DNA from: Selaginella tamariscina
Lineage: Eukaryota; Streptophyta; Lycopodiopsida; Selaginellales; Selaginellaceae
DNA: 64,000 bases
Direction of reading: 5' to 3'
Assembly (NCBI GenBank): GCA_003024785.1
Contig: PUQB01000039.1
Location: 806,001-870,000 of the forward strand
Shown: positions 12,360-24,449 of the stretch, one piece after another
Layout: each line of letters opens with the position of its first letter
Numbering within the stretch: position 1 is the first letter of the stretch
Notes under the pieces: generated by a model
What the model was told of the DNA's origin: nothing
The model's input: only the letters and a program-made list of their open reading frames with translations
Database searches by the model: none
Position numbers and translations under genes: made by a program

Positions 12360-13035
12360 TTGTCACGTCAGTACATATTATGGATCATGCATGGTGTGTA
12401 TGTATGAGAGAGAAGAGAGTGTTAAAAAATTAATTTTATACACATTTATATTAGTATTCATATATACATACATATTATACACAAACATACATTCATAGTA
12501 CATAATATATAACATTAGTATATATTATGAATCATGCATGGTGTGTATGTATGAGAGAGAGACACACTACATATTATGTATCATGCATGGTATGTATGTA
12601 TGAGAGAAGGGATGTGTATGTATGAGAAAAGAGAGAGAGTGTTAACAAATTAAAATCGTACACATTGCATATATAGTATACATATTATAAATCATGCATG
12701 GTGTATGTATAATAGAAGAGAGCATTAAAAAATTAATTTTGTACACATTGCATATATACATACACCATATATATACACAGACATACATACATAGTACATA
12801 ATATTGTAACATCAGTGATCATGCATGGTGTATATGTATAAGAGAAGAGAGATAAACTACATATTAATTTATAGATGCATGGTGTGTATGTATGAGAGAA
12901 GAGAGACAATACATATTATGGATCATGCATGGTGTGTATGTATGAGAAGAGAGACAATACATATTATGGATCATGCATGGTGTGTATGTATGAGAGAAGG
13001 GATCATGCATGGTATGTATATATAAGAGAAAGAGA
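12360..13035 (+). repeat. Minisatellite with CATGCATGG core
   Basis: About nine copies of a unit centred on ATCATGCATGGTGTGTATG followed by TATGAGAGAAGAGAG. The spacing is irregular at first (about 65-150 bp), then tight at about 47-53 bp from 12860 to 13020. Spurious short frames run through it. Confidence 0.8.
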
Positions 13036-13964
13036 GTGTGTTAACAAATTAAAGTCGTACACATTGCATATATTATACACATATATACATACACACGTGT
13101 ATATACACAAACATACATACATATTATATGTGTAAATTCATGTGTTACATACATAAACTGAGTTGATGTTTTCAATAAGAAGCAACATATCTCTCCAGTT
13201 TGGTTTAGGGTTTAAACCCAATGCAAGTATTTTATTATTAAATTTTATATGGTATATAATATATATATTAGTATAAAATCTTTATACTAATATAAATAAT
13301 GCACATTTTTCTAATTATTTACTTTAAACACTAAATATATGTAAGTCCCAGTGTAGAATGTGTGTAATTATAAATATTTGGTTTTGGTTTTAAACTATAT
13401 CATAAATATAAAGCTAGATGCTTTATTTATATCGTGATTCACTAATCGGTTTGTGCATTTGTGTGCATATGTGTCTTTGTAAGTGCTTCTAATGCGTATG
13501 CACGTGTATATATAAATTTAAGATTGTGTTTATATATGTGTGCAAAAGAAACATCGAATAATTAAGAAAATAATATTAATAAAACACTATAAACATATTT
13601 TAAATTATACATAATAATATATGATTTTATTTAATATATAGCCATATATGGTTTTTTCATTTCTGTAATTTTCTCTTTTCAAATCTTTTTTTTTCTTAAT
13701 AGTGATCACCTTAGGAGCGACATTAAATTGGGTGCTATTGTTTATAAGAAAGCACTGCGCCCTCAGTGCTGTTTATAAGTAAATATTATAAATAAATTTA
13801 AAATACTTATAAATACACTCTCTTACATTTTCTCTTAAAATTAAAATTTAAGGGTTTAAGAATCCATTAGGATTACATTATAATCCGTTAAGGATTTATC
13901 CCATTTACACATCTTTTTTACTTAAAATTCTCGGTTAACCGAGATCTTAAAGAGTTGTCGATGG

Positions 13965-14310
13965 GGTGGCGGGATTAATACGGCCATTTCCTTTTGCCTC
14001 TTAGAAGAGGTGGCGGGATTAATCCTGCCACCACTTTCCTGTTTTAGAGATTTGTGGGCGGGATTAATCCCGCCACCCTTTAAAATCTCTTTGAAATCTT
14101 AATTTCAGAAAGAGTTGTGGGCGGGATTAATTTCGACTCTTCCTTATGGGAGAGAGTCGATGGTGAGATTAATCCTGCCGACTCTTCCTTGTCGGAGGGA
14201 GTCGGTGGTGGGATTAATCTGCCCACCATTCTATTAAGCGAGAAAGGGCAGGATTAATCTTGCCCACCATTCTATTAGGCGAGGAAGGGGTGGCAGGATT
14301 AATCCCATCA
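13965..14310. repeat. Palindrome array C (about 8 units, right arm)
   Basis: About eight dyads of the GGCGGGATTAATCCCGCC type, 35-60 bp apart, with a perfect copy at 14057-14074. The outer edge reads CATCACTAGTTGTATTAATTA, which is the mirror of the edge of array A near 2536-2553. Confidence 0.85.
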
Positions 14311-14489
14311 CTAGTTGTATTAATTAAGCATGATAATTTATATTTATACATAATTATATATTATTGCACACGCATATATATTAAGCACCCTCGATTCAGA
14401 ATTTTTGGAAATATTGCATAAATAAAATAACACAATTATTTATGTGCAGGACAATATGTTTATGCAGCAACAAGGTGGAGGTCTGCAAG

Positions 14490-14700
14490 GGGACAGCTAA
14501 AGGTCTCGAGGGAAGGTGCGGGGGTCCCACATAGGAGGTGCAAAGGTCCCGGAAGAAGGTGCAGGGGTACCGTGGAGAAGGTGTGGGGGTCCGTGGAGAA
14601 GGTGCGGGGTCCTATAGAGGAGGTGCGGGGGGTCCCGTGGAGAAGATGCGGGGGTCCCGCAAAAGAGGTGCGAGGGTCTCATGAGGAAGGCCAAGGTCCA
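14490..14700 (+). repeat. GC-rich minisatellite
   Basis: Irregular tandem copies of a 22-30 bp unit like GGTGCGGGGGTCCCGTGGAG lie just outside the right arm. The minus-strand frame through it gives repetitive Pro/His-rich peptide and is not taken as a gene. Confidence 0.75.
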
Positions 14701-14719
14701 CAGGAGGACAACTAGGGGC

Positions 14720-15190
14720 ATTATGAGCCCTAGTTATGGCAGTGACGACAATAGGTCATCATGAGGAAAGACGATATAGGTGGTCATCATAAGATTCCAA
14801 GTAGGTGAATGATGGTAACATGGTTGACTGCCAATCATTGGACCACGTGGCAAGTGTCAATCAACTATAAAAGGAAATCAACTTCAACACAAGGGCATCG
14901 ATTGATAAAGGAACATACATTCATATAAGGTTTCTAGCAGGCTCTCCCACAACAGCAAACCACATGGGCGCCCCTGGTTGCACAAATAGCCAGGGAGTGC
15001 CCAACCCAATGTCATAGATCTTAGCATAGCTAGATAAGTTATTCCCTTCGTATGGGAGGTAGAAGTATTCTTTTTTCCTGAATAGATTCTAGTTCTTCTC
15101 CTTCATAATATGTTACAAGGTGATCATTGGCTAACTACTAGCCATAGGAGCCCACAGATAGCCACAGCGTTCCATCTGTCACTAGACCCA
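14720..15190 (+). other. Unique GC-moderate block with promoter-like TATA; possible LTR relic
   Basis: This 470-bp block differs in composition from its AT-rich surroundings. It has a CTATAAAAGG TATA-like box at 14865-14874, followed by text resembling an LTR R/U5 region. No matching second copy lies in the window, so a solo LTR or a gene-promoter fossil are both open. Nothing coding follows it convincingly. Confidence 0.25.
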
Positions 15191-17085
15191 ATGAACTCAA
15201 TTAATGACATCAATGAGCACAAACGACATAGAAGTCAGTAGTGATGTGGAAATGCAAACCCTACACTTTGTTGGACAAAGGAACAAGCATACTTTGATTG
15301 CTGCAAGGATCTTCAAAAACTTTTTTTCATGTCGCCTTTTTTGTGGTTTGAACCATGCAACCTTAACTATATTATTTTTTATAATAACTTAAAGTGTGTT
15401 GATAATTTGACCCATCTAAATAGGTTAATTATATAAACATCTGGAGTAATGAGGACCATCATGACTGCTTTTCCTGAGAATGAGAAGGTCTAGGTTCAAG
15501 CGCTTAAGGAGAGTTAAGCTGGGTCAGTGTCTGGGACGTTTGACTAGGTTGGACTCTGGGACATTGATGAGGACAACCAATTCTTTTTTGTTTCATTCGT
15601 CTAGTATGTTGGATGATTCATCTGCGCAGTAGAGAATCAAAGGGGCATATATCATGGAGTGATTGGGGCCTTGAGTTATGGATTACACACACATATATAT
15701 ATATTATTGTACACGTTATAGTGAATGTATACAACACATTGTACTCTCTCATCCACATCACTCTGCATATACATACCAACACACACTCTAGAAAATTCCT
15801 AAGGTACTTCACATATGCAAGAATGCAACTACTAATGCAATCTCTAAATGCAAACATACATATTGAAGAAGAGTTGTTTCACCAAGCATAGTTAATGCTC
15901 ATTCAGTGCCTCTTGGTTACAAGCCTTGATCTATTCCAAGTTCAGCTTGGCATTGGTGAAAGTGTGGCCATTATTAAGATAATGAATAAGAAATGAAATG
16001 TGTATGTGTATACAAGCTGTCTATGTAGAATGTGGAATATATATTATAATTATAAGATTGTTATCTTATATATACATAAAATTGTACAGACACATACTTA
16101 CATACGTACACACACATATATAATATATTAATAATAATAAATTACTTTCAAGTTATTATATTTTGATACTTCTGCATTAATTCATTATAGCATTTATACC
16201 TGAAATTTATCATATTTACATATATATTCCTAGAAATTTTATATTTACATATATTTTTTAAATTTCAATTTAAAACTTCATAAATTTTAAAATTAAAATT
16301 AAAAAACACTTTTAAAAAATTAATAAAAATTTATAATTAATTTAAATTTTATTATATTTAAGTTCAAAATACAACCTTATATCATAATAAATATATTTAT
16401 TTTAAAAATATTTCATTTTTTACTATGACAATTTTTGATATTTAACATTTAATAAATTTTAATTATTTAATTTATAATATATTATGAATTAAAAATATAT
16501 TTCTAATTATATTATTATTTTAAAAGTTAAAGTATTACGATTGAACTTTTTCAAAGGTATATATTTAAATTTAAAATTTTTAAAAGGATATATATATAAA
16601 TATAAAATTTTTAAGGTTATATATGTAAATATCATAAATTTCAGAGGTATAAATGTAATTTTTCCTTAATTATAATATATGCATAAACAAATGACATTTT
16701 CCTTTTATCAAAAGATCATTATATGCTTACCAAACTAATATATTGATACAGGCCTCACATTTTGCGTATTTGAATATAGAAGTTTTAAATTTAATATATA
16801 TCCTTTTAACTTCAATTTTTACAGTTCAAATTAATACTTTTGCATAAATCAATACAATTTTGTGATTAATTGGTATTACACTTAAATGGCACACATGAAG
16901 CCAAAGTATAGACACGGAGATAAAGCATACATACACACACATTCACACATATATCAAGCACAATAAAATACCATATAAGATTTTATAAAAACAGTACGGT
17001 TTAGATTATAATTTAAAATAAAAATTAAGTTTATGTAAAACCAAATATTTATGCATTTATATATACAGCTATACATGTTTAAATT

Positions 17086-17139
<54 letters not shown>

Positions 17140-18660
17140 TAAATTTACTAGTTAAGAAGTCTAGTATTTGAACGCTGTTATTTGAAATTCTAATTTCAAT
17201 TGATTTGAAAGTTCAAAAATTAATACTAAGACGTTTTAAAAATTAGGTTAGACATATTAAATGAAGTGTCCGTACAACAGCTCTATGGAACATCCGTACA
17301 GAAGCTACTTATATAATTGCATGAATTTACTACTATGTGTGTATACTTAGTTAATAATTAAATTAATATTTAATACCTTATTATATAAAATAAATTATTA
17401 TATCTATGAATATGCTTTAGGGATGGGGGAATATATTTTCTTAAAAACTTTTACATAATATTAAGCTTTAAAATGTCGTAAGTAAATATATATATATATA
17501 TTCAAATAATTTATATTATTAATTTAAATAATTGCTGATTTCTTGCTCAAGTGGATAAGATATATTGGGTTCCAAGTGTGAAAACTCCATTGCCTGCTGC
17601 TATGTGCAGACCAGGCTTGCCATGTGCACCACATGAATGCTATAATTACAGTTATTCTACCAGTTAAAACTGATGCCAGTACACATACATCACACATACA
17701 TAGACATACACATTCAAGTCCACGCTGGTCAATGGAAATTATATGTGTATACATGTTTATGCAAATCTTATACAAACAAATTATTAATTGAAAACGAGTG
17801 CCATTCTGAATTTTTTTTTAAGTGTGAGTCATTTTCAGGTGTTTCAATACCATTTCAATCGTTGATTGAAGTCGTAGTCACGGGATAGTTATACATATGT
17901 GAGTGTTTTAATTAAGGTGTGAGAGTCATTTTCAAATCCTTAAATATATGTGTCTCACTCTCAAAAGATGGATATGTATATGAAGCTATCTCAACACACA
18001 TAGTTTTGTACGTGCGTATGTGTCAGCGTGTATATGTATGTGTGTATTGCATATACGTACGAAAGATGTCAATTCGATTCTCTGAATGCAGGTCCGGATA
18101 TGGTGGCGAGTGGTGAATGGTTATAAGTGGTGGTAAAATGCGGTGGTGCTAGCTAGTAGCACCTGGCAACCCACATTTATTTCACAGCGCAGCACGAAAA
18201 GAAAAGCATGTCCTCTTTTATTCCCCACAGTAGTGAGAGATTCATACACTTAGTGTTTGGCCTACATGTATACAGTATATTTCTATATTATATAAACATA
18301 TATATACAATATTAAGATAAATTATAAACCATTCCCTGTAAATGGTATTCAATGCTTCCCTCCAAAAATTTAAATTTGAAAATTAGTGGTTGGATTGAGC
18401 CTAAAGATAGTTTGCGGTCGAGATTAACCGAAATACTGCAGTCCCTTATTAATACATATTAATCCCCACCAACTGCATAAATATAATTAAGAACTGAGTA
18501 TATGGTATATATACGATGCCATCAATCAGCAGCAAGGTCAAGGAGAGAGGCAAACTAAATGAAATGCGTGCCAGCAATACAAAATAATTAAAATATATAT
18601 ATAGTGAAAAGAAAAGCCATTTTCCTGGGAGTAATTGAACCGAAAGAACAGACGTACCTG
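15191..18660. other. Intergenic, AT-rich; no gene seen apart from a MITE-like element
   Basis: Contains long A/T tracts, a pure (TA)n at about 17089-17133 and the MITE-like element at 16190-16665. Short frames here (for example 15204-15392 and 15613-15891) have no recognisable features. Confidence 0.6.
16190..16665. mobile_element. MITE-like element, about 475 bp
   Basis: The left end (CATTTATACC-TGAAATTTATCATATTTACATATAT) is mirrored by the right end read in reverse complement (CATTTATACCTCTGAAATTTATGATATTTACATATAT), giving terminal inverted repeats of roughly 80-100 bp around an AT-rich core. A related copy lies at 41097-41345. No coding capacity. Confidence 0.6.
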
Positions 18661-18666
18661 TGCCAG

Positions 18667-18674
18667 TATATAAA
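18667..18674 (+). promoter_or_regulatory. TATA box of the PDF1-like gene
   Basis: TATATAAA lies 69 bp upstream of the proposed ATG at 18743. It shows that an in-frame ATG further upstream, at 18604, is outside the transcript. Confidence 0.7.
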
Positions 18675-18742
18675 CCACAGAACCCTCGCAGTGACACCTT
18701 GTGTGTGTGCATTCCACTCTCTCTCTTCCGAGTACAGAAGCT

Positions 18743-19966
18743 ATGGCTTTCTTTTGTATACTACATTGCTTTGTTTCTCTCTGTCCTGCATTGCATTAGC
18801 TGACTTCGGGTCCGAGTTCACAAACTATGGCTACCGTTACCAGCCTCAGAATGTGGGTTTCGATCAGTCTCTGAGTTACTCGGGTGGTTCTTCCGGTTCC
18901 GTACCGTCGGTTGGTGGAGATCCGGGCAGCGGTTCCGTACCAAGTAGCGGAGGTGGTTACGGCTCGGTTCCTAGTACGGACCCGACTTACGGAAGCGGTA
19001 GTGGATCCGGTTCAGGTTCTATTGATCCGGGTACTGGTGGTGTGCCGACTGTGCCTTCTGTTGGCGGTGGTATTCCGACTGTTCCTTCTACCGGCGGTGG
19101 CATTCCGACTGTTCCTTCTACCGGCGGTGGCATTCCGAATGTTCCTTCTACTGGTGGTGGCATTCCGACTGTTCCTTCTGGTGGTGGTTTCCCAACTGTT
19201 CCTTCTACTGGTGGTGCTTCTCCCACCTCTGGGTGCTCATGCGAGTAAGTCTTTTCTTGGTTTTACATGCTTGGTTTTGTATAGAACAGTGCATATAGAT
19301 GTTGCATGTTGACTGCAGTTTATTGAGCACCGATTCTTTCTTTCACAATGTATGTCCATACATACGATGATTTGTAGAACATGTTTAGATGTTGTATGCC
19401 CGACTGCAGTTTATTGAGCACCGATTGTTTCTTTCACAATTTACGTTCCATACATACGATGATTTAATGTCCGACTGCAGTTTATTGAGCACCGATTCTT
19501 TCTTCCACAATGTCTGTACTTGCATATGAATCTGTGTGTGCATCTGGCTGTGTGACTGGTTCTTCTTTGTGGGTTTCATAAATTATATATGTTTTTGGTG
19601 TATAATATGAATGTGTATGTTTGGAGCAGTTTCTGGGCAGCCCATGTGAATTCGTGGCCGGACCCATTGCAGTTCATCTCCACAGTCTCGGCAATCTTCG
19701 GTGGCTTAGCAAGCAACACATTTGGGCCACGCGTAACACTCATACAGGCTCTGCAGGACAAGAGGCAGGACCCGTATAGCCAGCTTCTTCGTCAGGGTAC
19801 GGCTGCAATGCTTAATTCATACGCACACCCACACTTCCAGTACACACCGCAGGCTGTAAGAACGCACTTCAATGCTGCACTTGTGTCTGCTCAGGCTGCT
19901 GCTGTTCAGGCTACCAAGTTTGCAAATGCTAACCGGGGTTATGGAACTAATACCTTCTGTACATGA
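18743..19966 (+). CDS. PDF1: Protodermal factor 1-like secreted repeat protein
   Basis: Two exons: 18743-19244 and 19630-19966 (donor GTAAGT, acceptor GGAGCAG). PDF1 proteins are secreted, probably cell-wall proteins of the epidermal (L1) layer. The N-terminus is a signal peptide (LLYTTLLCFSLSCIALA). The middle is a Gly/Ser/Pro region with five or six copies of a 10-residue unit, GGGIPTVPST. The C-terminal domain opens at the splice junction with C-D-F-W and contains LIQALQDKRQDPYSQLLRQG and AMLNSYAHPHFQYT, matching the family's conserved end (CDYW, LLQAL, DP, REGTA). The ATG at 18743 is the expected start (MAF...), but the frame slips by one base around 18746-18757: one extra T in GGCTTTCTTTTG restores M-A-F-L-L-Y. 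I read this as an assembly error, though a real frameshift cannot be excluded. The alternative in-frame start at 18604 lies upstream of the TATA box. Confidence 0.85.
19300..19515 (+). repeat. Intronic tandem repeat in the PDF1-like gene
   Basis: Three copies of a unit of about 70-90 bp carrying GACTGCAGTTTATTGAGCAC and CATACATACGATGATTT within the single intron. Confidence 0.85.
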
Positions 19967-21172
19967 GCTTCTCTAAGGTTTTATGAGTTTGTTTCACTCT
20001 TAAGTATGTCGTGGTTTGGGGAATAATGCTGATATTATTGTTGACAATGTTAATGAAATTTCTTCAAGGTTTAAAGATCTAGACGTTAGTATATTCAGGA
20101 ATATGTTATAGATGCGTTAAATACACATAAGAATAAATGTTCATATTGCAAAGGTAATGTAACATTCTATATATATATGTGTGTGAAATAAGTATGTTGT
20201 TTAATATATACTCATTGATGGAACCTGGTTTTTATTTATTCTTGTATATAATTAATATAAATTAAACTTTAAATAATCAAATAATGTAAAATTAGAAAAG
20301 AGTTATCTTTAAAACTTTCATATGTTACTTTCAAACTCTCTTTCACATATATATATCTCTCAAGGTAATAACGTTATTATATATATATATACACACACGA
20401 TAATATATAAAGTATCGTATATATATTCCAAATATAAATATGAATATACTTTGCATACCAGTATATATATACGTTTTGAAGTTACGTATTAAGAATATTA
20501 TACAAGAAACTTTTTTCATGGTATAGCCTCTTTTTTCTATATTAAATTTTTATGTTACATAATAAATTTTAAAATTTTATTAAATTAACAAATATTAAAC
20601 TCTGGATGTTGCACTAAGTCAATCAGATTTTTAATTTGTGTATGTATTATTATATAATCATACTTCACATTTCACCCTAGCATAAAAATAAAATTAAGAA
20701 AAGTATTAAAATTCACATAATGAATATTATAACTATAAACCATATATTTATATATAAACACACACGTATGCAATATATATATAAATATATATGTGTGTAT
20801 AAACATATATACCGGTAGAGCTTATATATATGGACATACACATATATTCAGACCTTATGCTTAGTGCGTGTGCGTATGTGTGCAGGTTCCATCAATGAGT
20901 ATATGTATATTTGTTCTTAAACTACATGCACACGGGGTTTATTAATGTTTTTTAAATGTGTGTGTGTGTGCGCGTGTGTGTATATATATACATATTAGAG
21001 AGAGAGAGACACACACACACACACACAATGTATAATAACATACATACAGACAGACAATTTATATGTATTGATGTCTTTGAATATTTAACTCAAAGAAGAG
21101 TAAAATAAAATAAAATATCAACAATAATAAATTCATGTTTTAATAAATAAACACAAATAATAAAACCAGGTT
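19967..21172. other. Intergenic between the PDF1-like and bL28m genes
   Basis: 3' flank of the PDF1-like gene followed by AT-rich DNA with CATA, (GT)n (about 20959-20980) and (GA)n/(CA)n tracts (20996-21027). GTTCCATCAATGAGTATAT (20885-20903) is the reverse complement of a phrase near 20206-20224. No gene seen. Confidence 0.6.
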
Positions 21173-22675
21173 TTACAGGCGATTTTTAGGAATAGGCCTC
21201 TTACTCTTGGATTTTCTGTAGATAAGTGTACCGCCTCCTCCAGCTTGATTAGGAATCGGTCTCAATCTAACCGTTGATTTTTTCCCCTCTTCTTCCTCCT
21301 TAACAGGCTCCTGTTTAGGTGGAGCTAATCCCCTCTTAATTGTTAAACGGGTAGCATATTCCTCCAATATGCGCTTGTGAAGCTCCTGTAACAGTCGGTA
21401 ATTTAATATGTTAATACTTTGATACACGTGTTTAGATATGTATAACATATATGAAGTGTGTGTGTGTGTGTTTGTCTCTATATATATATCCAATAACATG
21501 CTAATGTACTATGGTAGTAACAATGTAATTAGTGAGTCGTGCAGAAAGGACACACGCACGCACGCAACACACACACACACAGATGTATACGTTGCATGAG
21601 GATATATACTAAGTACACACATAGCCGTCCTTGTCATAGAAGCTGTTAACAATGCCACCATTAAAACAATCTAAAACGCGTATTGTAATATCTCTTGATT
21701 AGTTACCGGTTACTTAAGTACATATATTGTGTATATATACACTTTATGGTACATGCGTGTGCTTTTTATACGTATACAAGGAAGTCAACATTATCTAAGC
21801 TCTCTCCCTCTCTCATGTTATGTATATATATGTATGCACGATATATATCTTGAATATGTATATTATATACCTCAGGGACGTTGCCGCACTGTAGCTTGAA
21901 CAAGAAGCGATTAACAGTCTGGATCTGTCTTTTCCAGTACAATTGGAGATCGTTTTCCAGCTTGTGGTCGGGCTTGTTCGCAAGGTACTCGTCAATGCCA
22001 CCAACTTTATCTATACACCGCATTGCATGTGTAGTTACGTGCACCTGTATGTACTTGTCCAATGCGAAACTGTACAGCCTTTTCAGCTGCACGTTTGGCT
22101 TCCACACACGCTCGTCCTAAAAGAAACGCAATTGTGTGCGTGTGGAGAGAGAGAGAGAGACTAAATACTTCAACCATATATACTTAGATAATATATGAAT
22201 ATTTGTACAAGTAATCTGTAGGTTGCTGTTACAGTTTGAGTATACTACGTTTTAGTGTGTGTGTGAGAGAGAGTTGCAACATGAATATGACATTTTATGG
22301 TTGTCTAGTTTAGAAGACATCTAACTACATAATATGTGCGTGTTGTGTATGAATGTGTTATCAACAACTGAATATCTAGCATTTATAGCAATATACTGCT
22401 GTCTAGACACACACACATAATATATATATACACACATTGGGTACATTAACACAAACCTTTGTTAATCGGCTATAGACTTACTTGTTCTCCCCGCGCTCAC
22501 TGACTTTGTTCCCAAATTGGATATGGCGACCAGCAAAAATGCCACGCTTGGCACGACCCATAACTACATTGTCGCCATTGAGCACGACCCTGGCCTTGTT
22601 ACTCTTCATCCTGTACCTGCACATCTTCTGTGCGGCCTTCAGAAGCTGCTCCTTCCAGAACCCTGACCGCACCAT
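21173..22675 (-). CDS. MRPL28: Mitochondrial large-subunit ribosomal protein bL28m
   Basis: Three exons on the minus strand: 22482-22675, 21871-22116 and 21173-21385. The protein is a component of the mitochondrial 50S-like ribosomal subunit. Exon 1 encodes MVRSGFWKEQLLKAAQKMCR and the L28 signature RAKRGIFAGRHIQFGNKVSE. Exon 2 gives WKPNVQLKRLYSFALDKYIQ, VHVTTHAMRCIDKVGGIDEY and the helix ending near WKRQIQTVNRF. Exon 3 is a basic tail with an acidic KEEEEGKK patch, ending RPIPKNRL. The length of about 217 residues suits plant bL28m. The phase at the exon 1/2 junction is one base short: donor AA|GTAAGT joined to TTTTAG|GAC. A second G after the acceptor would restore N-K-D-E-R-V-W-K. I see no classical presequence beyond the basic N-terminus. 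Confidence 0.88.
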
Positions 22676-23073
22676 CGCTCCTCCGCATCAACCCTAATCC
22701 TCTGTTTAGGTTTTTTCGTATGTAGGTTAGAAAATGTGGATATACTTTTGATTCTCGTATTCTTCTTGTCAATTTAATTTTTTTTATGATAAGATGATCA
22801 AACATGATGTATATGATTTTAATTATATTTTGTCACATTTTCCCTACTTCATGTTTTACTAAATAATTATTTCTTAATAATTATCTTAACATGTATTTGT
22901 TGCAAATACATATAAGAATATATGTAATCACGTCTGTGTTTGTGCAACTATATACGTTCGTACAAGATGTCGTATGCCACGCACGCACACACACACACAC
23001 AAACATTATATGGTGGGAAATACTTACATATAATGTAGGTATAACATATACAAATAAAGCACCACATAAAATG

Positions 23074-23117
<44 letters not shown>

Positions 23118-23345
23118 CCTACATTAATTGATTTTCACAACGTTATTTAAAAAGGGTGAATCTTTATTTTAGTTAAATATGAAAATAAATAAAATATATA
23201 ATTATTAGACATATGTATAAGATTGGTTAATCATATGTTGTGAGTTGATGTTAATGCAATGTTCTTAGAATGTTCATTTAAAATCAGGATTAAGTTAATA
23301 AAAAAACATTCATGTGACTCGTAGTATAATAAAAAAAACTTGCCT
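22676..23345. other. Intergenic between bL28m and GMP synthase
   Basis: Upstream flank of bL28m and downstream flank of GMP synthase. Contains (CA)n near 22984-23003 and a pure (TA)n at about 23077-23113. No gene seen; both neighbours read on the minus strand. Confidence 0.6.
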
Positions 23346-24402
23346 TTACTCCATTCAACAGTCGCAGAGGCTTTGAAGTAATGTCATATGTAACCCTGTT
23401 AACACCCCGAACTGTGTTGCATATCTTCCCACTAACCACCTTTAAAAACTTGAGGTCAAACTCATACCTGTAAGAAAAGCCTTAGATACACACACACACA
23501 CACACTTATTATACTATGTATGGCTTTCCCAGTTCTCACATATACATGAGTTCATGCACACACACACACCACACACACAACCACACAACAGTACTAACTG
23601 AATTTTCTAACATGTGCGCGCGGACATACACATACAACACACACAGACTTTCCAAGTACGTAGATATACATAAACTGCGAATAAACACGCACGCACGCAT
23701 GCACACACACGTACGAGTCAGCAGTCATGCCATCTTCACTAGTTATGGCTCTCAAAACGATGGCATTAGCATGGGTTCTTTTGTCCCTTGAACACCAACG
23801 GTTCTAAGTTCTATCGGCAAAACAGCAAAGGCCTGCCATATTTCATCATATATAACCAGCCTCCTTAATAGAATTCACAAATATCTCATCTGCCTGTTAA
23901 ACAAAAAATAGTGTATACACATGCCATCGCTGTATACATCTCGTATGTATATATGTACATAGTTGTATATCATGCACCATTGTGTGCATATATACATATA
24001 TTTGTGTAAATTATGTATACTTTTACAAATACAAACTTCTTGAAACTAACCAGTCTCAAGGTTTCCAGTGCATGTTTCCGTAGTAACGTCGCCTATAATA
24101 CGTACAGCTAAACCAGGTCCTGGAAATGGATGCCTCTTCAGAAAGCCTTCAGGTACTCCAAGAAGTTTCCCAAGCTTCCTCACCTGAGAGAGGTATTGAT
24201 TAAGGGATTAACAACTAATACTAGGAAAAAACTATTGTTAACCTCGTCCTTGAACAGCCATTTGAGGGGCTCAATGAGCTTAAGTCTCATCGTGGCAGGA
24301 AGGCCTCCAACATTATGATGGCTCTTGATGGTGTGTGAATGACCTTTATGAATAACAGTTTCCAATCAGTGTGTATATATATATATATATATATATAGAA
24401 AT

Positions 24403-24449
<47 letters not shown>

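Larger units (their letters stand above)
10739..13650. other. Interior of the inverted-repeat element: AT-rich, repeats, no gene
   Basis: No coding region is supported. It contains a direct duplication (10739-11250 and about 11380-11890), a short GC-richer island at 11900-12100 with (GA)n, a minisatellite (12360-13035) and long TA/CATA tracts. The GC-richer island reads like a 5' UTR or gene relic but has no usable frame. Confidence 0.7.
2395..14462. mobile_element. Large imperfect inverted-repeat (foldback-like) element, interrupted by an LTR element
   Basis: The sequence at 2395-2833 continuing at 10054-about 10738 matches the reverse complement of about 13650-14462. Landmarks at both ends, in mirrored order, are AAACATATTGTC, TGCACATAAATAAT, GTGCAATAATA, CATGCTT(G/A)ATTAATACAACT, then the palindrome array, then CTAACCGAGAAT, TAATGTAATCCTAATG and CAGTGCTTTC-like segments. 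The left arm is cut by the 7.2-kb LTR retrotransposon at 2834-10048. The 2.9-kb interior (10739-13650) is AT-rich and holds no transposase frame. Long inverted repeats built from tandem subrepeats recall foldback-type or Mutator-like elements, but I see no convincing target duplication at the outer ends (flanks CAGTATT and ATGCAGC). It may instead be two copies of one repeat family inserted head to head. Confidence 0.55.

Noticed and set aside
14720-15190. Complete second LTR retrotransposon
   Set aside because: Only one copy of the candidate LTR-like block is present, with no PBS and no coding region nearby.
18884-19312. Leu/Val-rich frame overlapping the PDF1-like exon
   Set aside because: Alternate frame of the 30-bp coding repeat; the PDF1 frame continues into a conserved second exon.
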